In this document: positions 23,954 through 32,691 of the stretch, one piece after another
How positions within the stretch are numbered: position 1 is the stretch's first letter
Layout: each line of letters opens with the position of its first letter
Origin: Flavobacteriaceae bacterium
GTDB taxonomy: Bacteria > Bacteroidota > Bacteroidia > Flavobacteriales > Flavobacteriaceae
Length of the DNA stretch: 45,384 nt
Reading direction: 5' to 3'
Assembly: GCA_025800395.1 (NCBI GenBank)
Contig: JAOXRU010000108.1
Coordinates: forward strand, 1-45,384
The notes under the pieces: generated by a model
The model's input: the letters and a program-made list of their open reading frames with translations, nothing else
The model's database searches: none
What the model was told of the DNA's origin: nothing
Position numbers and translations under genes: made by a program

Positions 23954-23960
23954 AATAATT

Positions 23961-23999
23961 GTTTACAATTGTTAATTAAAGTCGTTTACAATTGTTAAT
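23961..23999. promoter_or_regulatory. Two identical operators upstream of the XRE gene
   Basis: GTTTACAATTGTTAAT occurs at 23961-23976 and again, identical, at 23984-23999. Each centres on the palindrome ACAATTGT. The 23-bp centre-to-centre distance is about two helical turns, suiting cooperative binding of two dimers. They lie 8-46 bp upstream of the regulator's start codon. Confidence 0.75.
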
Positions 24000-24174
24000 G
24001 TCACATATAGAAAAGGTTTGATCTAACGTAATTAGCTTTAAACAATAACTTTAATTAGCGTTAATTTATATTATGACATTAAGCTATTTAAATAGCGATC
24101 ATAGTTTTTTCTATGATTAAATATACTAGAAATAAGTAAAGGAGACAAATGTAATGATTGTTTTGCGCAAAATG

Positions 24175-24188
24175 TTACAAGTGTAAAC
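24175..24188. promoter_or_regulatory. Third, weaker operator before the M14 gene
   Basis: TTACAAGTGTAAAC matches 12 of 14 bases of the reverse complement of the XRE operators (TAACAATTGTAAAC). It lies 12 bp upstream of the -7 element at 24200-24207. Confidence 0.45.
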
Positions 24189-24199
24189 AATAGCTTTTC

Positions 24200-24207
24200 T
24201 AATTTTG
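24200..24207 (+). promoter_or_regulatory. -7 element of the M14 carboxypeptidase gene
   Basis: TAATTTTG fits TAnnTTTG and ends 13 bp before the ATG at 24221. No TTG is found at the usual upstream distance; the operator-like site occupies that space. Confidence 0.5.
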
Positions 24208-24220
24208 TAAAAAAAGAAAT

Positions 24221-25318
24221 ATGGATTTATACACTAGTTGGTTTAACACCTATGCTCAGAAACAGATTGCAGGACGATATATATATAGTGCGCACTTAAC
24301 CGAATTTTTAGATGGTTTAGGAGATCTGTTTGAGAAACGAACCATTGGCTACAGTGTAGACAAGCGTCCTATACTTTCTTTTACCTATGGTGAAGGAAGC
24401 GTTACCTTATTATTTTGGTCACAAATGCATGGCAATGAAAGCACGACTACTAAAGCCATGATGGATTTGTTTGCTTTAATGGATTCAGATGAATTGAAAG
24501 TAAGGGCATGGAAAAAGGCTTTTCGAATGGTTTTTATCCCTATATTAAATCCAGATGGTGCTTTTGAATACACGCGAATTAATGCCAATGGCGTGGATCT
24601 AAATAGGGACGCGTCTATGCTTACACAGCCAGAGAGTATGGCATTGCGTAAAGTTTTTGAATCCGAACAACCCGATTTTTGCTTTAATCTTCATGGGCAA
24701 CGGACTATTTTTAATCCAAAAGGAATTCCAAAACCTGCTACCATGTCTTTTTTAACACCTGCTACCGATCCTACTAGGGAGGTTACGCCTAGTAGGGTTC
24801 CAAGTATGCAGCTAATAGCCGCAATGGATAAAGTATTACAAAATTATATACCCAATGGCGTAGGACGATATGACGATGGGTTTAATATTCACTGTACGGG
24901 AGATTATTTTCAATCCGAAGGTTGTCCTACGGTGCTATTTGAGGCGGGGCATTTTCCAGATGATTACGAAAGAGAGCATACTAGAAAAATGGTGTTCATT
25001 GCTTTGGTAAGTTCATTGGAAGCTCTGGTAGATGTTTCCTACAGCCAGTTCGATGTGGATGCGTATTTTCGGATCCCTCCAAATGCCAAACAGTTTTACG
25101 ATATATTGGTGGAAAAAGCGCACATATGGAAGCCAGAGTTGACGGTAGGTGCCAAAGTTGGAATTCTATACAGAGAAGTATTGAGAAACGCACAAATCTG
25201 CTTTGAGCCATATATAGCAGAAGTAGGAGAATTGCGCAACAAGTTTGGTCATCAACTTCGAAATGCTGCTGATGCTGAAGATTTGAAAAGTTTGCAGAAG
25301 CTTTTTATGGATCAATAA
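24221..25318 (+). CDS. M14 family zinc carboxypeptidase
   Basis: This 365-residue protein has no signal peptide. The M14 zinc triad is present: H70 and E73 in SQMHGNES, and H158 in FNLHGQ. The substrate-binding NRD (128-130) is in ANGVDLNRD, and the catalytic Glu is about residue 241 in VLFEAGHFPDD. It is preceded by LNPDGAFEYTR, typical of the family. A 120-residue C-terminal extension has no recognised domain. A cytoplasmic peptidase acting on peptides or murein peptides is likely. It is divergent from the XRE regulator and may be its target. Confidence 0.9.
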   Translation: MDLYTSWFNTYAQKQIAGRYIYSAHLTEFLDGLGDLFEKRTIGYSVDKRPILSFTYGEGSVTLLFWSQMHGNESTTTKAMMDLFALMDSDELKVRAWKKAFRMVFIPILNPDGAFEYTRINANGVDLNRDASMLTQPESMALRKVFESEQPDFCFNLHGQRTIFNPKGIPKPATMSFLTPATDPTREVTPSRVPSMQLIAAMDKVLQNYIPNGVGRYDDGFNIHCTGDYFQSEGCPTVLFEAGHFPDDYEREHTRKMVFIALVSSLEALVDVSYSQFDVDAYFRIPPNAKQFYDILVEKAHIWKPELTVGAKVGILYREVLRNAQICFEPYIAEVGELRNKFGHQLRNAADAEDLKSLQKLFMDQ

Positions 25319-25378
25319 AAATGGAATAGCTTGGTCTCCTGTCTCTTTTGGTGTGCTAATTTGCCGCGAAACTATAGG

Positions 25379-25489
25379 ATGTATAGAAATTGGCAAAGCT
25401 ATACGGTTTTGGAAACCGTGAGTAATTTGCGCTATGCAGATAGACCAATGGAAGCTTCAGCAACATTAAAATCCACGTTTCGTAAATAA
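25379..25489 (+). other. Possible 36-codon ORF or gene remnant
   Basis: The frame from ATG at 25379 reads MYRNWQSYTVLETV and then NLRYADRPMEASATLKSTFR to TAA at 25487-25489. Open sequence continues upstream without a start. The codons look more like coding DNA than the flanks, but I recognise no family. It may be the tail of a decayed gene. Confidence 0.3.
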
Positions 25490-25588
25490 ATCTTAAAATA
25501 ATTATGAATTTTCGGCTTTTTTATTGCATTTACTTCAAACTAATTGCAATAAATTTTGTTTTTTTGTAATTCTAAAAAATAAAATACA

Positions 25589-26068
25589 ATGGGAAAGTTC
25601 AAACTAGATGATATCGATCACCAAATTTTGGATATATTGATAGATAATACCCGTACTCCCTTTACGGATATCGCTAAAAAATTGTTGATCTCTGCAGGTA
25701 CGGTACATGTGCGTGTGAAAAAAATGGAAGATGCTGGAATTATTAAAGGATCTTCTTTGACTTTGGATTATAATAAGCTGGGATATTCGTTTATAGCTTA
25801 TGTGGGCATATTTTTAGAAAAAACACACCAGACCAAATTTGTATTAGAACGTCTGAGTCATATCCCTTCGGTAACTATCGCACATATTACGACAGGGAAA
25901 TTTAATATTTTCTGTAAAATTCGTGCCAAGAATACCCAGCATGCCAAAGAAATCATTTTTTCTATAGACGATATCGATGGGGTTTCGAGAACAGAAACCA
26001 TGATTTCATTAGAAGAGAGTTTCAATGACAAAAAACGCTTGATGCATTCTATATTTAACGAAATATAG
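25589..26068 (+). CDS. Lrp/AsnC family transcriptional regulator
   Basis: This 159-residue protein has an N-terminal winged helix (DDIDHQILDILIDNTRTPFTDIAKKLLISAGTVHVRVKKMEDAGIIKG) followed by the RAM domain, with YVGIFLEKT, IAHITTGKFNIFCKIRAKN and a closing SLEE. It is full length for the family and probably senses an amino acid as an octamer. No amino-acid gene is adjacent on the same strand. The stop abuts the next, convergent gene with no spacer. Confidence 0.95.
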   Translation: MGKFKLDDIDHQILDILIDNTRTPFTDIAKKLLISAGTVHVRVKKMEDAGIIKGSSLTLDYNKLGYSFIAYVGIFLEKTHQTKFVLERLSHIPSVTIAHITTGKFNIFCKIRAKNTQHAKEIIFSIDDIDGVSRTETMISLEESFNDKKRLMHSIFNEI

Positions 26069-26344
26069 TTAGGCACTCAAGTCATGAGGATTATTTAGAT
26101 GATCTATTTCACCCAAGGTGTCATCGGACTCAAGAATTTTTTCCATGTTGTTGACAAGTTGTTTACTTACTTTTATTAAGTAAATGCATTGTTCGATGCG
26201 TAACTCTACAGCTTCGATCAATTCGTTTTTGTGGTTTCTGAATTGGATGATGTCATCATCTCCATATCCATCAGGAAATTTTTTTGCCAAGGCCATTAAT
26301 ACATCTGCCTCTAGATTTTTGTAGCTTACAATGATCCGTTTCAT
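26069..26344 (-). CDS. Small conserved-looking protein of unknown function
   Basis: This 91-residue acidic, helical protein begins MKRIIVSYKNLEADVLMALA and continues FPDGYGDDDIIQF, then a helix rich in Glu and Ile (LIEAVELRIEQCIYLIKVSK). I do not recognise a family by name. Coding quality is good and it ends flush with the convergent Lrp gene. It is soluble, with one Cys. The spacer up to 26504 shows nothing further. Confidence 0.7.
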   Translation of the reverse strand: MKRIIVSYKNLEADVLMALAKKFPDGYGDDDIIQFRNHKNELIEAVELRIEQCIYLIKVSKQLVNNMEKILESDDTLGEIDHLNNPHDLSA

Positions 26345-26504
26345 AATGATTTGAGGTGTTTTTAAGGTGTTGCTCTAGTGCTTTAGCATGTGATTTGCTA
26401 GTATGTGGCTATAGCAATACCTTTGTAATTAATTGATAATACTTGGGTTAAACCTTAGTAATATTAATTATCTTCCTTTGTTTATAAAAAAAAATGTTGT
26501 GAGT

Positions 26505-27566
26505 TTAGCTTAAATAGTAGTCAAATGCTTCAAATATTTGGTCATTGTCAATTTGCACGTCCAATACGCATGCCCCGATTTGTTCTAATAATACAAAATT
26601 GATCTTACCAAAGGCGTTTTTCTTATCATGCTGCAGAAGAGAAAGGATTTGATCGATATCGGATTTTTGAATCCCAATTTTGGGATATATTTTTTGTAGA
26701 TGCTTTTTAATTTCCTCTACATCTGCAATTTCCATTTTTAAAATCTGATGAGAGAGATGGGCTTCCAATATCATTCCGATAGCAATAGCCTCTCCATGTA
26801 ATAGTTTGTCGTATTTGGGATGAAACAAATAGTAGGATTCTATGGCATGACCCAAAGTGTGTCCAAAATTGAGGATTTTTCGATAAGATTGTTCGGTTGG
26901 ATCTATGCGTACTACTTCGTTTTTAATTTGTACAGAAGTATAAATGATATCTTCAATGGTGGAGGTATGATTAAATGCCTTTACCCGATCCCAATACAAA
27001 CGATCTTTAATAAGCCCATGCTTTAAAATTTCGGCATAGCCGCTTCGATATTCTTTTTCGGGTAGCGTTTTTAGGTAATAAGGGTCTATGAGTACCATCA
27101 CTGGTTGGGTGATTACCCCAATTTGATTTTTGAGTGGGCCCAAATCTACTCCTGTTTTTCCTCCTACAGAAGCATCTACCATAGAGAGCAAGGTGGTGGG
27201 TACTTGTATAAAGTCGATGCCACGTTTAAATGTAGCGGCTACAAAACCACCCAAATCTGTAACAACACCACCGCCAACATTGATCATTAGCGATTTTCTA
27301 TCTGCACCCAATTCGGATAAAGCCTCCCATACACCCATACAAGTTTCCAGATGCTTGTTTTCTTCTCCTGCTTCAATTTCTATTACCTCTATTGGAATAT
27401 CGGTTGCAAGATGAGCCAGAAAATGAGCAAGACAGTGGGTGTGGGTATTTTCGTCGACCAATACAAAAATACTGGAGTATTTTTTTTGGGTTAAATGCAA
27501 CGCTAATTCGTTGTATGTATGATCTTTAAAGTAAACACTATAGGCGTCCGATACTATGGGCTTCAT
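26505..27566 (-). CDS. aroB: 3-dehydroquinate synthase
   Basis: This 353-residue shikimate-pathway enzyme converts DAHP to 3-dehydroquinate. The NAD-binding and active-site motifs are intact: NVGGGVVTDLGGFVAATFKRG, VPTTLLSMVDASVGGKTGVD, GYAEILKHGLI (metal-ligand Glu) and FGHTLGHAIE (metal His). The length is normal. It is transcribed alone and divergent from proline dehydrogenase, with 93 bp between the chosen starts. No other aro gene lies nearby. Confidence 0.97.
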   Translation of the reverse strand: MKPIVSDAYSVYFKDHTYNELALHLTQKKYSSIFVLVDENTHTHCLAHFLAHLATDIPIEVIEIEAGEENKHLETCMGVWEALSELGADRKSLMINVGGGVVTDLGGFVAATFKRGIDFIQVPTTLLSMVDASVGGKTGVDLGPLKNQIGVITQPVMVLIDPYYLKTLPEKEYRSGYAEILKHGLIKDRLYWDRVKAFNHTSTIEDIIYTSVQIKNEVVRIDPTEQSYRKILNFGHTLGHAIESYYLFHPKYDKLLHGEAIAIGMILEAHLSHQILKMEIADVEEIKKHLQKIYPKIGIQKSDIDQILSLLQHDKKNAFGKINFVLLEQIGACVLDVQIDNDQIFEAFDYYLS

Positions 27567-27628
27567 TCCTTAAAATTTAAAAAGCAAAATAACCAATTTT
27601 TGAGCATTAATATTATACTTTGCTTAAT

Positions 27629-27636
27629 TATATTTG
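27629..27636 (+). promoter_or_regulatory. -7 element before the proline dehydrogenase gene
   Basis: TATATTTG matches TAnnTTTG and ends 23 bp before the ATG at 27660, which supports that start over upstream in-frame Met codons. Confidence 0.45.
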
Positions 27637-27659
27637 TAGTATTAATGATTTCTCAAATT

Positions 27660-28826
27660 ATGAACCACATTTTTAATAATACTGAAATTGCTTTTGCTTT
27701 AAAAAAGGATTCAGAGCTAGAAAGAGCATACTTTTTGTTTAAACTTATATCTAACGAACCTTTGGTTAAAATTGGAACAGCAGTCACCAATTTTGCCCTA
27801 AACGCAAATTTACCCGTAGAAAGACTTATTCGGGCTACTGTCTTTGATCACTTTTGTGGCGGCGTTACAGAAGAAGACTGTATGCGTATTGTTGACGATA
27901 TGTATGGAAAAGGGGTTTCTGCAGTACTCGATTATTCGGTGGAAGGTAAAGAATCAGATGAGCAATTTGATTTTGCTTTGGACAAAACTTTGGCTGTTTT
28001 AGATTTCGTAAAAGAAAAAGAAGCGATTCCTTTTGCGGTTTTCAAACCAACAGGTTTTGGAAAATTGGATTTATTCGAGAAAGTAGGGAAGAAGCAGACC
28101 TTGACTTCGGAAGAAGAAGCTTCGTGGAATAGGGTAATTACTCGGTTTGATGTGGCTTGTAAAAAAGCACACCAATTGGACGTCTCTCTTTTGATAGATG
28201 CCGAAGAGTCTTGGATGCAAGATGCAGCCGACGATTTGGTGGAGGAGATGATGCAAAGGTATAATCAAGAAAAAGTGATTGTTTACAATACTTTGCAGCT
28301 TTACCGCTGGGATAGAATAGATTATCTGAAAAATCTTTATCAACGGTCTAATAAACAGGGTTTTAAAGTCGGCATGAAGCTTGTTCGTGGTGCGTATATG
28401 GAAAAGGAAATCGAACGGGCTCATGAGCAAGGATACCCCAATCCAATTTGCGAATCCAAAGAAGCAACTGATATCAATTTCGACATGGGCGTACAATATA
28501 TGATGGATCACCTCCAGGATATGTCTTTGTTTGCGGGCAGCCACAACGAAGAAAGTGCTTTAAAACTTCTAGAACTGATGAAGCAAAAAGGATTGGTGAA
28601 TAACGATCCCCGTGTTTTCTTTGGACAATTATACGGAATGAGCGATCATATTTCCTATAACCTTTCGGAGCTGGGTTACAATGTTGCCAAATATCTGCCT
28701 TACGGACCAGTAAAAGATGTGATGCCTTATCTCATAAGAAGGGCAGAAGAAAATACTTCGGTTGCAGGGCAAACTGGTAGAGAATTAAGCTTATTGAAAC
28801 AAGAGAAAAAACGCAGAAAATTATAA
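27660..28826 (+). CDS. Proline dehydrogenase
   Basis: This flavoenzyme (388 residues from 27660) oxidises proline to pyrroline-5-carboxylate. Barrel motifs are visible: FAVFKPTGFGKLDL, SLLIDAEESWMQ, IVYNTLQLYRWDR, GFKVGMKLVRGAYMEKEI, FAGSHNEES, FFGQLYGMSDHISYNL and PYGPVKDVMPYLIRRAEEN with its RRxxE substrate motif. I chose 27660 (MNHIFNNTEIAFALK) because a frame from 27519 adds a hydrophobic stretch that overlaps aroB and the promoter. It is the stand-alone form, without the P5C dehydrogenase domain found in PutA. Confidence 0.93.
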   Translation: MNHIFNNTEIAFALKKDSELERAYFLFKLISNEPLVKIGTAVTNFALNANLPVERLIRATVFDHFCGGVTEEDCMRIVDDMYGKGVSAVLDYSVEGKESDEQFDFALDKTLAVLDFVKEKEAIPFAVFKPTGFGKLDLFEKVGKKQTLTSEEEASWNRVITRFDVACKKAHQLDVSLLIDAEESWMQDAADDLVEEMMQRYNQEKVIVYNTLQLYRWDRIDYLKNLYQRSNKQGFKVGMKLVRGAYMEKEIERAHEQGYPNPICESKEATDINFDMGVQYMMDHLQDMSLFAGSHNEESALKLLELMKQKGLVNNDPRVFFGQLYGMSDHISYNLSELGYNVAKYLPYGPVKDVMPYLIRRAEENTSVAGQTGRELSLLKQEKKRRKL

Positions 28827-28950
28827 AATAAGTGGATAAGATGTCGTTTATCGGTTGAATCTAGCGGTTTATCTGTTTTTTTGAGGAATTATTTAGGGGT
28901 TTTTACTTGTGATTTTGTATTTTTACTCCTACAGAATATGACCTCAAATT

Positions 28951-29292
28951 ATGAACGACAAAAAAAAGAAAGAAGCTTCTATACGGATAGGAGCTCTGGT
29001 GAAGAATCCTACTTCGTTAAAAAAAGCAAGCTACCAAATTCATCCTACTGCTCAAATACACGTAACTGCAGTAATGGGAAGAGGCGTAGACATTGGAGAA
29101 AATTGTGTAATTGAAGAAGGGGTGTTTTTAGGGGAATTTGCCGTTCTTCGAGATAATGTATGGATAAAAAAAAATAGTATAATAGGGAGTTATACTCAAA
29201 TAGAACAAAACGTGGTAATCAACGAAGATAGTGTTATCGGTCATTATAGCACCATCACGATGCAGGATATAACTAGTTGTAAAGATAGCTAA
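28951..29292 (+). CDS. Short left-handed beta-helix (hexapeptide repeat) protein
   Basis: This 113-residue protein starts with a lysine-rich 25 residues. Successive hexapeptide-like repeats follow (IHPTAQIHVTAVMGRGVDIG, ENCVIEEGVFLGEF, AVLRDNVWIKKNSIIG, and QNVVINEDSVIGHYSTI). This is the fold of acyltransferases and gamma-carbonic anhydrases, but only about four coils are present, with no catalytic His in the usual loop. It may be a small scaffold, or the surviving part of a larger acyltransferase. It stands alone between two unrelated genes. Confidence 0.65.
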   Translation: MNDKKKKEASIRIGALVKNPTSLKKASYQIHPTAQIHVTAVMGRGVDIGENCVIEEGVFLGEFAVLRDNVWIKKNSIIGSYTQIEQNVVINEDSVIGHYSTITMQDITSCKDS

Positions 29293-29305
29293 CAAATAAC
29301 AATTT

Positions 29306-29749
29306 CTAGATGTCCTCGTTTGAAGGGGTTTCCTCGGTCAAAAATTTTGTTTGTAACTCAGGGGTGGGAATTCGACATTGGTCTTGCTTTCCGAACCATT
29401 TGTAACGATTACGTGCAACCCAATCGTAAATCGTGTTTTTTAAAGATGTTGGAAACCAATTGGAAATCATACCAATGATAGCCCACCCTTTACCTAAAGT
29501 TAATGCTATTTTAATAGCTGCATTTGCTTTTGTATAATAGGCTTCACCTGGGACAATACAAACAATACTGTCTATCTTTTTAGGATCTATATCTCTATCG
29601 GACAGCATTTTCTTGCCAATTGTACTTTGTAAAGAGGCAAATCGGAATCGATCTTTTGGATCTCTGTCTATCAAGAAATTGACGGTATTGTTGCATAGGT
29701 TGCAATGGCCGTCAAATAAAATGATTATATGTTTTTTTGTTGTACTCAT
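29306..29749 (-). CDS. DCC family (DUF393) thiol-disulfide oxidoreductase-like protein
   Basis: This 147-residue protein shows the family signature FDGHCNLCNNTVNFL, with Cys16 and Cys19 spaced as CxxC, followed by RDPKDRFRFASLQS and a C-terminal YDWVARNRYKWFG. The DxxCxxC motif defines the family and suggests redox activity; the substrate is unknown. The start lies 2 bp after the stop of the MutS2-like gene, so it is the second gene of that transcript. Confidence 0.93.
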   Translation of the reverse strand: MSTTKKHIIILFDGHCNLCNNTVNFLIDRDPKDRFRFASLQSTIGKKMLSDRDIDPKKIDSIVCIVPGEAYYTKANAAIKIALTLGKGWAIIGMISNWFPTSLKNTIYDWVARNRYKWFGKQDQCRIPTPELQTKFLTEETPSNEDI

Positions 29750-29751
29750 TA

Positions 29752-31926
29752 CTATTTGGTTCCTACGAGTTCTAATTTATCGATATGTACTTTGGTTGTA
29801 AATATACCATAATTTACAGTTGCTATACTTTTTTCAATTTTATCGATAGTTCCTACCGATTTTCCATCTGGCATGCGCACACGATAACCGACTTTTAATG
29901 GGATTTTTGTTTTTTGTTTTACTGGTTTTTTAGCGGCCTCCTTCTTTTTTTGTTCTTTTTCTTTGCGAACGACCTCTATTTTTTTCTCTATTTCTTTTTC
30001 TGTTTTTTTGCGGTCAACTTTTTTCTCTGCAATTTCTTTTTTGTTTTTTTGTTTTCGTTTGCTGTTTTCCGTTTCAACTAAAGTGAGAAATTCAGAAATC
30101 AAACTCCTTTTTCTCTTATCTACAAAGTATTTCTCCGAGATGTCGTTTATTTTATTCCCCAATACAATCATGCGTTGGTTGTGGTCATACATCTCTTGGT
30201 ATCGTAGCAGTTTGTCTTTTACTCTTTGGTTTAAATGTTCTAGTTTGTCGGATGCTTCTCTTTTTCTTGCTTCTTCTTCTTTGAGCTTATTTCCAGTTTT
30301 TTCCATTTTGGATCGCTCTTTTTGTAGCTTAGCTATAGTAGCATCAAAACGCACTTTACCACGTTCGATCTTTTTCTTTGCCTGGTTGATCAATCTATAA
30401 GGAATACCATTTTTCTGAGCTACTTCAAAAGTGAAGGAACTTCCAGCCTGTCCAAGGACTAGTTGGAATAGAGGTTCTAAAGTGTGACTGTCAAACAACA
30501 TGTTTGCATTGCACATATGTGGCAATTCGTTGGCAAGTATTTTTAAATTCGAATAGTGGGTGGTAATTATTCCAAAAGCATTTCTTTGGTAAAATTCTTC
30601 TAAAAAACTCTCTGCCAATGCACCTCCCAATTCGGGATCACTTCCTGTACCAAATTCATCTATTAAAAATAGGGTTTTGGCATTACATTTTTTAAAAAAC
30701 CAATTCATATTCTTTAGTCGATAGCTATAAGTACTCAGGTGGTTTTCTATAGATTGGTTGTCTCCGATATCGGTAAGGATGCGGTCAAATAAGCAGATTT
30801 TACTCTTGGGATGAACAGGCAACAGCAAACCACTCTGAAACATCAGCTGTAACAAGCCTACTGTTTTTAGGGTAATACTTTTTCCGCCTGCATTTGGACC
30901 AGATATTACGATAATACGGTTGTCGGTGGAAAGGGATATGGATTGGGGGTATGTTTTTTTTTGTTTCGATTTATTGGTCAGATACAAAAGTGGATGATAG
31001 GCATCTCGTAGGGACAGTGTTCGATCTTCTAGCTGCAATTCTGGTAATACCGCATCCATAGATTGGGCGTATTTTGCCTTCGCAAAAGAAACATCTATCA
31101 GACAAAGAAAATTTTGATAATCGATCAACAATGGGCGATGGACCCTGAAAAAATCGGTCAGTGCTTTCAATATTTTTTGAATCTCATCCTTTTCATCAAC
31201 TTCTAATCGCATCAATGTGCGATTATAGCGCATACATTCGTCGGGTTCCATATAACTGATACTGCCCGTTTTGGAAGAACCCAATACTGCACCTTTTATT
31301 TTTTTGCGATGCATGGCTTTTACGGCCAATACTCGTTTATTTTCTACAACACTCTCTCGAATTTCATCCAAAAAATCGGCGGAACTATAGCGTGATAATG
31401 CGGCACTAAAACTGCTGTTTATTTGCATTCTGATCTGATGCATTTCCTTGCGAATAGTTTTCAATTCGGGCGTTGCATCATCTTTTACTTCCCCAAATCT
31501 ATCTATAACCCGATCTAGTTCCTTAATGAGTTCTTGGGTAAAGGGGATGTGGGAGCTCGCGTTATAAAAGCTTTGATAATAGGTTTGAAATTTTTTGTAA
31601 AACTTTAAATGTACGTTTACCGTCTTCGATATGTTAGAGATTTTTCGAAAGCCTTCTATTGGGATGGAGCTATTCTCTATGCCCAATAGTTTTAATTCGT
31701 CTGCAATACTTTCAAAATAATGATCGGGTATGCTATTGTCGTTTTCAAATGAAGACAAATATTGAGAGCTTTGGGCCAATGCGATTTCCAGTGCTTCTAT
31801 ATCGGTATAGGGTCGCAAGTTTAGGATGGTGCTTTTTCCCATTTCGGTTTTACTATAGGAAGCGAGCTGGCCCAAAACGCTAAGGTATTCTAGATCTTTT
31901 AAGGTCTTTTCGTGGATTGTATACAT
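29752..31926 (-). CDS. MutS2-like DNA-binding ATPase without Smr domain
   Basis: This 724-residue protein has the MutS core/clamp helices (about 1-300), then the ABC ATPase with Walker A SGPNAGGKS (342-350) and Walker B LFLIDEFGTGSD (419-430), DNQSIENHLSTYSYRL as signature and TTHYSNLKIL. A long charged coiled coil follows (about 520-670), with KKE/KEK-rich sequence. It closes with a small KOW-like domain (VGYRVRMPDGKSVGTIDKIE) and stops. Typical MutS2 ends with an Smr nuclease domain, which is absent here. The canonical MutS1 mismatch domain is also absent. It is divergent from the uracil-DNA glycosylase gene. Confidence 0.9.
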   Translation of the reverse strand: MYTIHEKTLKDLEYLSVLGQLASYSKTEMGKSTILNLRPYTDIEALEIALAQSSQYLSSFENDNSIPDHYFESIADELKLLGIENSSIPIEGFRKISNISKTVNVHLKFYKKFQTYYQSFYNASSHIPFTQELIKELDRVIDRFGEVKDDATPELKTIRKEMHQIRMQINSSFSAALSRYSSADFLDEIRESVVENKRVLAVKAMHRKKIKGAVLGSSKTGSISYMEPDECMRYNRTLMRLEVDEKDEIQKILKALTDFFRVHRPLLIDYQNFLCLIDVSFAKAKYAQSMDAVLPELQLEDRTLSLRDAYHPLLYLTNKSKQKKTYPQSISLSTDNRIIVISGPNAGGKSITLKTVGLLQLMFQSGLLLPVHPKSKICLFDRILTDIGDNQSIENHLSTYSYRLKNMNWFFKKCNAKTLFLIDEFGTGSDPELGGALAESFLEEFYQRNAFGIITTHYSNLKILANELPHMCNANMLFDSHTLEPLFQLVLGQAGSSFTFEVAQKNGIPYRLINQAKKKIERGKVRFDATIAKLQKERSKMEKTGNKLKEEEARKREASDKLEHLNQRVKDKLLRYQEMYDHNQRMIVLGNKINDISEKYFVDKRKRSLISEFLTLVETENSKRKQKNKKEIAEKKVDRKKTEKEIEKKIEVVRKEKEQKKKEAAKKPVKQKTKIPLKVGYRVRMPDGKSVGTIDKIEKSIATVNYGIFTTKVHIDKLELVGTK

Positions 31927-32001
31927 AGGTATTCAAGCAATTCTTTTGCAAATTTAAAATTTTATGAGGAGCTAACAGCTGTAAACTACTATTTTTGCAA
32001 T

Positions 32002-32691
32002 ATGTTTGATCAATTATCCCAAAGTTGGCAAGATGCACTGTCTGCAGAATGGTCTGAAGATTATATAAAACAATTGGAGTCCTTTGTTTATCAAGTGTAC
32101 CAAGAAGAAAAATGTTATCCTCCGTTTTCTAAGATATTGGCAGCTTTTGAGGCTTTTGAGTTTTATAAAACCAAGGTGGTGCTTTTAGGTCAAGATCCTT
32201 ATCATGGTCTTGGGCAGGCCCAGGGCTATAGCTTTTCGGTTCCTTTAGGGTTTAAGCATCCCCCTTCTTTAGTCAATATTTTTAAAGAAATGGAAAACGA
32301 TCTTGGCTGTCGCTATCCCGAATCGGGTGATTTAACATATTGGAGCAGGCAAGGGGTGTTGTTGTTGAACGCTTGCTTAACTGTCAGTGAAAAAAAAGCA
32401 GGCAGCCACCAAGGCAAAGGTTGGGAAGAATTTACTGATGCAGTTATTACAAGTATATCTGATCAGCTAGAGGGTGTCGTTTTTATGTTGTGGGGAGGTT
32501 TTGCCAAAAAGAAACAAGTGCTTATAAATGCGAAAAAACATTTAATATTGGATAGTGGTCATCCTTCTCCCCTTAGCGCCAATAGAGGGCATTGGTTTGG
32601 AAATAAACACTTTAGTAAAGCTAATGCATATCTGAAAACCCAACAGAAAACACCTATAGATTGGGTGTTGCCTAGCAATAAACTATTTTAG
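32002..32691 (+). CDS. ung: Uracil-DNA glycosylase
   Basis: This 229-residue family 1 enzyme excises uracil from DNA. Motifs: VVLLGQDPYHGLGQAQGYSF (catalytic Asp65), HPPSLVNIFKEM, GVLLLNACLTV, and GHPSPLSANRG near the C-terminus with the catalytic His. I chose the ATG at 32002; the frame is open from 31912, but the added residues are not family-like. A TATTTTTG element at 31990-31997 lies 4 bp before the ATG. The end overlaps the convergent solute-binding-like gene by 20 bp. Confidence 0.95.
   Translation: MFDQLSQSWQDALSAEWSEDYIKQLESFVYQVYQEEKCYPPFSKILAAFEAFEFYKTKVVLLGQDPYHGLGQAQGYSFSVPLGFKHPPSLVNIFKEMENDLGCRYPESGDLTYWSRQGVLLLNACLTVSEKKAGSHQGKGWEEFTDAVITSISDQLEGVVFMLWGGFAKKKQVLINAKKHLILDSGHPSPLSANRGHWFGNKHFSKANAYLKTQQKTPIDWVLPSNKLF

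Noticed and set aside
27519..27659. N-terminal extension of proline dehydrogenase
   Set aside because: Overlaps the aroB start and the -7 element; the added residues are not family-like.
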